This document shows, in pieces, positions 1-4,664 of a DNA stretch of 5,379 nucleotides (positions are counted from its first letter, which is position 1; the number at the start of each line of letters is the position of its first letter). A model generated the notes under the pieces. That model saw only the letters and a list, made by a program, of their open reading frames with translations. It was not told the origin of the DNA and did no database searches. The stretch is from assembly GCA_021204565.1 (NCBI GenBank), contig JAJPZE010000180.1, forward strand, positions 1 to 5,379, written 5' to 3'. The position numbers and the translations under genes are program-made. This DNA is from Prevotella sp. GTDB lineage: Bacteria > Bacteroidota > Bacteroidia > Bacteroidales > Bacteroidaceae.

Positions 1-53
1 AGCGCACTACGTTCGGGACGTAGGGGTCGCTGGTTCGAGTCCAGTCACCCCGA
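1..53 (+). tRNA. tRNA-Pro (anticodon CGG), 3' portion
   Basis: This is the 3' two thirds of a proline tRNA that reads CCG codons; its 5' end lies before the window. The anticodon stem is CTACG (7-11) with CGTAG (19-23), enclosing the 7-base loop TTCGGGA with anticodon CGG at 14-16. A five-base variable loop follows. The T arm is GCTGG (29-33) with CCAGT (41-45) around TTCGAGT, with a G-T pair at its base. The 3' acceptor strand CACCCCG occupies 46-52 and the discriminator A is at 53. No CCA follows, so the CCA end must be added after transcription. The anticodon arm resembles that of E. coli proK, from memory. Confidence 0.95.
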
Positions 54-60
54 CGGTAAC

Positions 61-90
61 GGGGAAGACGGGCTAAGCTCTCTTCCCCTT
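61..90 (+). terminator. Hairpin after tRNA-Pro, weak intrinsic terminator
   Basis: GGGGAAGA (61-68) pairs perfectly with TCTTCCCC (81-88) around a 12-base loop, seven bases after the tRNA discriminator. Only two T residues follow the stem directly, so the U tract is poor. The position fits a tRNA terminator or 3' processing hairpin. On the minus strand there is no T tract, so it is unlikely to serve the opposing genes. Confidence 0.5.
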
Positions 91-103
91 AATCGTATGC
101 ATA

Positions 104-172
104 TTACATAATGTCGGCTGCGCTCGGCAAAGCTCTGAGCAGGCTTGGCTCTCTCTCGTTTGCACGACATTT
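104..172. repeat. 69-base dispersed repeat, copy 1
   Basis: This segment matches 4351-4419 in the same orientation. The left arm (104-131) differs from copy 2 at two positions, both G/A. The right arm (155-172, CTCGTTTGCACGACATTT) is identical in both. The 23-base core (132-154) is unrelated to the core of copy 2 although it has the same length. The outer ends form an inverted pair, AATGTCG (111-117 region) with CGACATT (165-171 region). It lies between the converging ends of the tRNA and the ackA operon. The similarity is seen directly; that it is a genome-wide repeat, as I recall for Bacteroidales intergenic regions, is inference. Confidence 0.75.
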
Positions 173-190
173 CCGCCGCGAGGATATAAG

Positions 191-222
191 AAAAAGGCGC
201 GCCGACGTAATATCGGCGCGCC
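191..222 (-). terminator. Intrinsic terminator downstream of ackA
   Basis: Read on the minus strand, GGCGCGCCGA (222-213) pairs with TCGGCGCGCC (205-196) over ten perfect base pairs around a 7-base loop, and five T residues (195-191), then CTT, follow at once. This is a textbook rho-independent terminator, 33 bases after the ackA stop codon. A smaller stem, GAACG with CGTTC (224-237), sits just upstream. It ends the minus-strand unit before it can run into the convergent tRNA. Confidence 0.93.
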
Positions 223-254
223 CGAACGAATCCGTTCTTTTATGTCAGCAACAA

Positions 255-1457
255 TTATTTTCCCCTCGCAAGAAGCGCCATTGTGTCTTTCGCGATAACG
301 AGCTCCTCGTCGGTCGGAACAACACAAACCGTTACGCGCGAGTCGTCTGTGGAGATGACCGCTTCTTCGCCGCGGACGTTGTTCTTCGCAGGATCTATCT
401 TCACTCCGAGCTCCTCCAAGCCCGCGCAAGCTTGCTCGCGCATGCTTATCTGGTTCTCTCCGACGCCGGCTGTCCACACGATTATGTCGACGCCACCCAT
501 TGCCGCGGCGTACGCGCCAATGTATTTCTTTATCCTGTAAGCATACATATCGAGGGCGAGGCGCGCCTTTTCGTTGCCCTCATTAGCGGCCTTCTCTACG
601 TCGCGCATGTCGCTCCCAACGCCCGAAATGCCCAGTACGCCGCTCTGTTTGTTGAGGTAATCCGCCATCTGTTGCGGCTTCATGCCCGTCTTCTCCATAA
701 TATACGTTACGGCGGAGGGGTCAATATCGCCCGAACGACTCCCCATCATCACGCCCGCGAGCGGCGTTAACCCCATCGATGTGTCTATGCATTTGCCGCC
801 CTTGACGGCGCACACGCTCGCCCCGTTGCCTATATGACAAGTGATTATCCTTTGCTTTGTGATGTCAACACCTAACATCTCGCAAACCCTCTGCGACACA
901 TAGCGGTGCGACGTGCCGTGAAATCCGTAGCGCCGGACGTGGTATTTCTCGTACAATTCGTAAGGTACGGCATAGAGAAAAGCATACGCAGGCATCGTCG
1001 AATGAAAGGCGTTGTCGAACACGCACACCTGCGGCACGCCCGGCATGTGCCGGTCTATCGCACGGAGACCTTTGAGATGACCGGCGTTGTGAACGGGGGC
1101 AAGGTCGCACAGCTCCTCTATCTTGTCCTCCACGTCCTTATCTACAATCACGCTTTCGCAGAACTTATCGCCCCCTTGCACTATGCGATGACCTACCGCG
1201 TCTATCTCGTCCAGCGACTTTATAACGCCAATCTCCGGGTCGGTCAAGAGGCTTAACACGAAGTTTACGCCCTCGTTATGTTCCGCCATATCGTGGTTGA
1301 TGACTTTCTTCTCTCCCGTCGGAAGGGTTACTTTAACGAAGCTGCCGTCGAGTCCGATACGCTCCGCGCCGCCGGACGCAAGCACGCCGAGCGTGTCCAT
1401 ATCGTAGAGTTTATATTTAATGGAGCTGCTCCCGCAGTTTAATACAAGTATCTTCAT
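255..1457 (-). CDS. ackA: Acetate kinase
   Basis: Acetate kinase of the ASKHA sugar-kinase/Hsp70 fold, a cytoplasmic enzyme that transfers phosphate from acetyl phosphate to ADP and releases acetate, the ATP-forming last step of the Pta-AckA pathway. The 400-residue length is normal for the family. The N-terminal motif LNCGSSSIKY holds N7, S10, S12 and K14. The residues known from the Methanosarcina thermophila enzyme fall at the same numbers here: R91 (GHRIVQGGD), H123, D148 (FDNAFH), H180 (GFHGTSH), N211 (HIGNGAS), R241 (GSRSGDIDP), G331 and E384 (TDEELV), so it should be active. The ATG at 1457 puts the first motif at its usual place and lies eight bases after a strong ribosome binding site. 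It starts 16 bases after pta, so the two are surely co-transcribed, and a strong terminator follows. I see no oddity or frameshift. Confidence 0.98.
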   Translation of the reverse strand: MKILVLNCGSSSIKYKLYDMDTLGVLASGGAERIGLDGSFVKVTLPTGEKKVINHDMAEHNEGVNFVLSLLTDPEIGVIKSLDEIDAVGHRIVQGGDKFCESVIVDKDVEDKIEELCDLAPVHNAGHLKGLRAIDRHMPGVPQVCVFDNAFHSTMPAYAFLYAVPYELYEKYHVRRYGFHGTSHRYVSQRVCEMLGVDITKQRIITCHIGNGASVCAVKGGKCIDTSMGLTPLAGVMMGSRSGDIDPSAVTYIMEKTGMKPQQMADYLNKQSGVLGISGVGSDMRDVEKAANEGNEKARLALDMYAYRIKKYIGAYAAAMGGVDIIVWTAGVGENQISMREQACAGLEELGVKIDPAKNNVRGEEAVISTDDSRVTVCVVPTDEELVIAKDTMALLARGK

Positions 1458-1465
1458 ATCCGTTG

Positions 1466-1473
1466 TCCTCCCC
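1466..1473 (-). promoter_or_regulatory. Strong Shine-Dalgarno site for ackA
   Basis: On the minus strand GGGGAGGA lies directly after the pta stop codon and eight bases before the ackA ATG. This is a near-ideal anti-16S match. Bacteroidota genes often lack such sites, so its presence supports the ATG at 1457 and suggests ackA is translated by its own initiation as well as by coupling to pta. Confidence 0.8.
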
Positions 1474-2496
1474 TTATTTCTTCGCTTCGTTTGCCTTTGC
1501 GTCGATTGCCTGACATGCGGTTATCGCCACCATGTAATAAATATCGTCAATCGAACACCCGCGTGAAAGGTCGTTGACAGGTCGGGCTATGCCCTGCAAA
1601 ATCGGGCCAATTGCCTTGGCGTTCCCCAGCCGCTCGACGAGCTTATATGCGATATTGCCAACCTCGAGACAAGGAACGACGAGCACATTTGCCGTCCCGG
1701 CGAGGTGGCTGTACGGGGCTTTCTTCTTCCCGACGGCAGGTACGAGAGCGGCATCCGCCTGTAATTCGCCGTCAATATCCAAGTTCGGATCCATCTCCTT
1801 CGCTATTTGTAGCGCGTCCACTATCTTGTCTACGCTTTCGTGTTTTGCGCTCCCTTTGGTTGAAAAGCTAAGCATTGCGACTTTCGGGCTTTCGATTTGC
1901 GCCACGCTTTTTGCGGTTTGAGCGGTGCAAATCGCAATCTGCGCCAGCTGGTTAGCGTCGGGAACGGGCGTAACGGCTACGTCCCCCATCACTACGACCC
2001 CGTCTTGCCCGTAGATTGAATGCGTCAGAAGGAGCATTGCACCCGACACGCAGTTTATTCCCGGCGCACATTTGATAATCTGTAACGCGGGGCGGAGCGT
2101 ATCGCCGGTTGTGGAGAGAGCGCCCGAAATCTGCCCGTCCGCCTCGCCGCTCTTGATAATCATACAGCCCAGATATAACGGGTTCTTCATCAATTCCTCA
2201 GCTTTCTCCATCGTCATCCCCTTGTTTCGCCGCAACTCGAAGAGCATATAAGCGTACTCCTCCGCTTTCGGATTATTGTTCGGATCGACAATAACCGCCT
2301 TGTCGATGTTGGTCAAACCCCACTTCTCCGCACAATCCGTTATCTCCGCCGGGCTTCCGATGAGGATAATATTTGCCAAATCGTCAGCCAAAACCCTGTC
2401 TGCGGCGCGGAGCGTACGCTCTTCCGTCGCCTCGGGAAGCACTATCCGTTGCCTGTCCGACATAGCGCGTCTGCATAAGTCTCTTAGTAAATCCAT
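1474..2496 (-). CDS. pta: Phosphate acetyltransferase, short single-domain form
   Basis: Cytoplasmic phosphotransacetylase that converts acetyl-CoA and phosphate into acetyl phosphate and CoA, supplying the substrate for the adjacent AckA. At 340 residues it is the catalytic domain only, without the N-terminal regulatory domains of the roughly 700-residue enterobacterial enzyme. Visible motifs are PEATEERTL (21-29), GDTLRP (131-136), FSTKGS (211-216), GELQADAA (243-250), EVGNIAYKL (278-286), GPILQG (297-302) and NDLSRGCS (308-315). S311, R312 and D318 correspond to the catalytic S309, R310 and D316 of the Methanosarcina thermophila enzyme. The ATG at 2496 gives a standard N terminus, with AAGG nine bases upstream. 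The 83-base gap to cdaA is AT-rich near pta (about 2510-2550) but has no clear TAnnTTTG box on the minus strand and no terminator, so read-through from folP-cdaA is possible. Confidence 0.98.
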   Translation of the reverse strand: MDLLRDLCRRAMSDRQRIVLPEATEERTLRAADRVLADDLANIILIGSPAEITDCAEKWGLTNIDKAVIVDPNNNPKAEEYAYMLFELRRNKGMTMEKAEELMKNPLYLGCMIIKSGEADGQISGALSTTGDTLRPALQIIKCAPGINCVSGAMLLLTHSIYGQDGVVVMGDVAVTPVPDANQLAQIAICTAQTAKSVAQIESPKVAMLSFSTKGSAKHESVDKIVDALQIAKEMDPNLDIDGELQADAALVPAVGKKKAPYSHLAGTANVLVVPCLEVGNIAYKLVERLGNAKAIGPILQGIARPVNDLSRGCSIDDIYYMVAITACQAIDAKANEAKK

Positions 2497-2579
2497 AGTT
2501 ACCTTGTTGTTATTTCGTTTATATTAAATTTGTCCTTTTAGTTTCTTTCCGCTCCGACCGTTTGTTTCCTTTGCCCGCC

Positions 2580-3344
2580 TCACGTGCCGGTTAGGATGCT
2601 CTCAAGCTCCTCAGCCGATATGCGGACGTTGAACCGCCCCTCGCGCGCGACGGTGATGCGCCCCGTCTCTTCGGACACCGCGATGGCTATTGCATCGCTC
2701 TTTTCGGATATGCCGAGCGCGGCGCGATGGCGCAAACCGAACTCCTTGGGGATATCTAAATCGTGCGACACGGGCAGTATACAGCCCGCCGCAACAATAC
2801 GTTTGCCGGAGATAATCATCGCTCCGTCGTGAAGCGGAGCATTCTTAAAGAAGATGTTTTCGATGAGTTGCTGGTTGATTGCCGCGTCGATAACGTCGCC
2901 CGTAATAATATAATCGGCAAGGCGGTCGCCCCGCTCCACCACTATCAAAGCGCCCGTCCTGCTCCTCGCCATATTATTGCACGCCAACACTATCGGCATC
3001 ATTGTCTGCCTCTCTCGAGGCTCCGGTTCGTGCGCAAGCCCGAACTTTCTCAGCATGCGCCGCGTGCGTTGGTTGGCGCCGAGGTCATAAAGGAAACGGC
3101 GTATCTCCTCTTGAAAGAGAACAATAAGACCGATGACGCCGACGTTGATAAGCTGGGTCATAATGCTTCCCAATAGCTTCATCTCCAGCGCTTGGCTCAC
3201 TATGAGCCACAAGAGAATAAAAAGCACGATGCCGTTGAATACGTATATCGCCCTCGTGCGTTGCATTATCCGATATACGTAATAGAGCAACAACGCCACT
3301 AAAACTATGTCGATGGCGTCCTTTATTCCGAAACTGAGGAACAT
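2580..3344 (-). CDS. cdaA: Membrane-anchored diadenylate cyclase (CdaA type)
   Basis: Makes cyclic di-AMP from two ATP; the messenger is linked to potassium and osmolyte balance and cell-wall homeostasis in other bacteria. The N-terminal part has three predicted membrane segments at about residues 11-26, 35-51 and 64-78, with a short basic linker (about 82-112) leading to the cytosolic DisA_N domain. That domain shows GALIVVERG (131-139), the catalytic DGA motif (173-175, in NAPLHDGAMII), GCILPVS (187-193), the ATP-binding RHR (205-207, in GLRHRAALG) and SEETG (224-228). The length of 254 residues fits CdaA. The ATG at 3344 lies inside the end of folP with a 22-base overlap, so translation is probably coupled. 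No CdaR-like regulator is present, in contrast to Firmicutes loci. The alternative name is dacA. Confidence 0.95.
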   Translation of the reverse strand: MFLSFGIKDAIDIVLVALLLYYVYRIMQRTRAIYVFNGIVLFILLWLIVSQALEMKLLGSIMTQLINVGVIGLIVLFQEEIRRFLYDLGANQRTRRMLRKFGLAHEPEPRERQTMMPIVLACNNMARSRTGALIVVERGDRLADYIITGDVIDAAINQQLIENIFFKNAPLHDGAMIISGKRIVAAGCILPVSHDLDIPKEFGLRHRAALGISEKSDAIAIAVSEETGRITVAREGRFNVRISAEELESILTGT

Positions 3345-4132
3345 GCTTCCAATATCTTAATCGCCTCAACCGCCTCTTTCACGTCGTGCACCCGAAGAAT
3401 ATCCGCCCCGCGAAGCAAGCACAAAACGTTGACAACCGTCGTTCCGTTGAGCGCTCCGGCGGGGTCGGTATCGAGGTATTGCCAAATCATACGCTTGCGG
3501 CTGACCGCTGCAAGGAGAGGCAAACCGAACTCGCGGAACTCTTCCTGACGGCGCAAGTGAGCGTAATTCCCCTCTATATCCTTGCCGAAACCGTAACCCG
3601 GGTCGAGCACGACATTACGGCAACCCGCCTTGCGCAACATCTTTGTCCTCTCGGCAAACAATCTCTTGGTGGCGTCCGGATCCGGTTGACAAGACATTAA
3701 TATGTATGTCGACTTTATCTTCCCCGCTAATTCGTACATCTCCTCACACCCCTCCGACACGTCGTTGATTATCGTTACGCCGAATTCCTCCATACACATC
3801 CGAGCCACCTTAGGGCTGAACGTATCCACAGAGACGACCGCGCCGTGCACCTCGTTGCGGATAATCTGTAGCGCGAAACGCAAGCGCGACATCTCGTCCG
3901 CCTCGCTCGCCACGACACCGCCCGGACGGGTCGAGCACGCCCCGACATCCACTATCGTCCCCCCCTCGGATATAATCTTGTTCACACGCGCCGATATTTC
4001 ATAATCCGTCTGCACGCGGCTGACGGCATAAAAAGAGTCTGGAGTAACGTTGACAATACCCATTACAATAGGGTGATTATAGCGCACCGGCGTGCCGTCG
4101 GCAATTATCTTATATGTTCGTTTGTCTGTCAT
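3323..4132 (-). CDS. folP: Dihydropteroate synthase
   Basis: Cytosolic TIM-barrel enzyme of folate synthesis that joins p-aminobenzoate to dihydropterin pyrophosphate; the target of sulfonamides. With the start at 4132 it has 269 residues. Motifs in order are MGIVNVTPDSF (24-34, metal-binding N28), STRPG (67-71), SVDT (101-104, D103), IND (122-124, N123), DPGYGFGK (177-184, D177), SRK (211-213, K213) and RVHDV (247-251, R247 and H249). All pterin and pyrophosphate contacts known from E. coli are kept. The frame stays open to a TTG at 4168 and has ATGs at 4162 and 4156. I prefer the ATG at 4132 because the promoter -7 box covers 4166-4173, which puts transcription start near 4160, and because GGAAG sits just upstream. 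It overlaps cdaA by 22 bases. Confidence 0.95.
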   Translation of the reverse strand: MTDKRTYKIIADGTPVRYNHPIVMGIVNVTPDSFYAVSRVQTDYEISARVNKIISEGGTIVDVGACSTRPGGVVASEADEMSRLRFALQIIRNEVHGAVVSVDTFSPKVARMCMEEFGVTIINDVSEGCEEMYELAGKIKSTYILMSCQPDPDATKRLFAERTKMLRKAGCRNVVLDPGYGFGKDIEGNYAHLRRQEEFREFGLPLLAAVSRKRMIWQYLDTDPAGALNGTTVVNVLCLLRGADILRVHDVKEAVEAIKILEACSSVSE

Positions 4133-4165
4133 TATCTTCCGAAAAACTCTTGTCATTTCCATCCG

Positions 4166-4197
4166 CAAAGATATGGAGTTTGCCTTTACGAAACAAA
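4166..4197 (-). promoter_or_regulatory. Bacteroidota-type promoter for folP-cdaA
   Basis: On the minus strand TTTG (4197-4194) is followed after exactly 20 bases by TATCTTTG (4173-4166). These match the -33 element and the -7 element TAnnTTTG recognised by the primary sigma factor of Bacteroidota. Transcription should begin around 4158-4162, leaving a leader of about 28 bases before the ATG at 4132. The -7 box contains the upstream in-frame TTG, which therefore cannot be a start codon on this transcript. Confidence 0.8.
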
Positions 4198-4350
4198 CAT
4201 TTCGCCCTTTTTCACGCCTCGTCGCCCCGCTCGCTTTTCTCCCGCGCTCCCGGCGTATAATTGCGTGGCGAAAGAGCTCGGGAGGGGGGAGATGTCATAT
4301 GCGAAAGAGGGGTATGTCAAAATAGTGCAAGCGGGGTTATGCGTAACTTG

Positions 4351-4419
4351 TTACATAATATCGGCTGCACTCGGCAAATAGAATGCAAGCATTCTTTTGC
4401 GCTCGTTTGCACGACATTT
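4351..4419. repeat. 69-base dispersed repeat, copy 2
   Basis: Second copy of the element at 104-172, same length and orientation. The arms are conserved (left 4351-4378, right 4402-4419), but the 23-base core is different and forms a good hairpin: AGAATGC (4380-4386) and GCATTCT (4389-4395) around AA, extended by GCAAA (4374-4378) with TTTGC (4396-4400) past one bulged T. The A at 4360 replaces the G of copy 1. That breaks the outer inverted pair on the + strand but leaves a G-U wobble in minus-strand RNA. It lies between two divergent promoters. The similarity is seen; its origin is unknown. Confidence 0.75.
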
Positions 4420-4459
4420 GATAATCAACGCCGGGCATGAGCTTAGGTTTTGCGGGGCA

Positions 4460-4518
4460 TAATATGGGGTTATGACCCCCCATGATATGTGTTTAAGGGT
4501 ACCCTTAATATGGGGTCA
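4460..4518. repeat. Nested inverted repeats around a 16-base palindrome
   Basis: The direct repeat TAATATGGGGT occurs at 4460-4470 and 4506-4516. Between the copies lies the perfect palindrome TTAAGGGTACCCTTAA (4493-4508). ATGGGG (4464-4469) can pair with CCCCAT (4478-4483). Alternatively TGACCCC (4473-4479) can pair with GGGGTCA (4512-4518), enclosing the palindrome. The two pairings share bases 4478-4479 and cannot both form. The element sits about 150 bases upstream of the nucleotidyltransferase start. It could be an operator for a dimeric regulator, a cruciform, or an RNA structure; the sequence does not decide. Confidence 0.6.
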
Positions 4519-4544
4519 CGCTTCGCGAAAACCAAACGGATAAA

Positions 4545-4615
4545 AGCGCCTGAATAGCGCCTGCGGCACATAAAATGATGATTGCACTCTTCGCTCTTTC
4601 TCGAGCGCCTGCGGC
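4545..4615. repeat. Short direct repeats of AGCGCCTG
   Basis: AGCGCCTG occurs at 4545-4552, 4556-4563 and 4604-4611. The last two copies extend to the identical 12-base AGCGCCTGCGGC (4556-4567 and 4604-4615). They lie just upstream of the promoter of the nucleotidyltransferase gene. They may be remnants of a dispersed repeat or binding sites; nothing further can be said. Confidence 0.5.
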
Positions 4616-4634
4616 TGTTTATAAATAAAATCCA

Positions 4635-4642
4635 TACCTTTG
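4635..4642 (+). promoter_or_regulatory. -7 box (TAnnTTTG) for the nucleotidyltransferase gene
   Basis: TACCTTTG matches the Bacteroidota -7 consensus TAnnTTTG exactly and ends 22 bases before the ATG at 4665, which predicts a leader of about 16 bases. No clear TTTG lies at the expected -33 distance; the region upstream is the AT-rich stretch 4618-4630. The promoter may be weak or need an activator. Confidence 0.6.
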
Positions 4643-4664
4643 CACGAGTAGTTTTAGCGCTTGT

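Larger units (their letters stand above)
4198..4634. other. Intergenic region between divergent folP and nucleotidyltransferase genes
   Basis: No convincing gene is present; short open frames here end inside the 69-base repeat and have no homologue I recognise. The left part is pyrimidine-rich (4201-4250) then purine-rich (4270-4312) on the + strand, and CTCCCG (4247-4252) can pair with CGGGAG (4279-4284). GTAAC (4343-4347) pairs with GTTAC (4350-4354) beside the start of the repeat copy at 4351-4419. Nested inverted repeats (4460-4518) and a short direct-repeat family (4545-4615) follow. An RNA gene or upstream control region is possible but not shown. Confidence 0.6.

Noticed and set aside
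1..60. The tRNA-Pro 3' end as an integration site for a mobile element
   Set aside because: tRNA 3' ends are common attachment sites, but there is no integrase gene, no repeat of the tRNA end elsewhere in the window, and the adjoining genes are housekeeping.
111..770. A 219-codon + strand open frame across the repeat and the ackA terminator
   Set aside because: It starts inside the 69-base repeat, crosses a strong terminator and then runs antisense to ackA. The composition is arginine- and alanine-rich, as expected of a shadow frame.
2525..2532. TAAATTTG on the + strand, a -7 box match between pta and cdaA
   Set aside because: It would transcribe antisense into cdaA, has no good -33 element at 19-21 bases (TTG at 2504-2506 gives 18), and lies in an AT-rich gap where such matches arise by chance.
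3653..3720. FolP has LMSCQPDPDA in place of the usual MHM loop and a short helix after it
   Set aside because: I considered a damaged or atypical enzyme, but Bacteroidales DHPS proteins as I remember them have a similar LMS-type, shortened segment, and all substrate contacts are retained.
4293..4380. A short + strand frame starting at ATG 4293 and ending in the repeat
   Set aside because: Its C-terminal residues are just the translated repeat arm and it has no promoter or recognisable domain; such frames are typical false calls over dispersed repeats.
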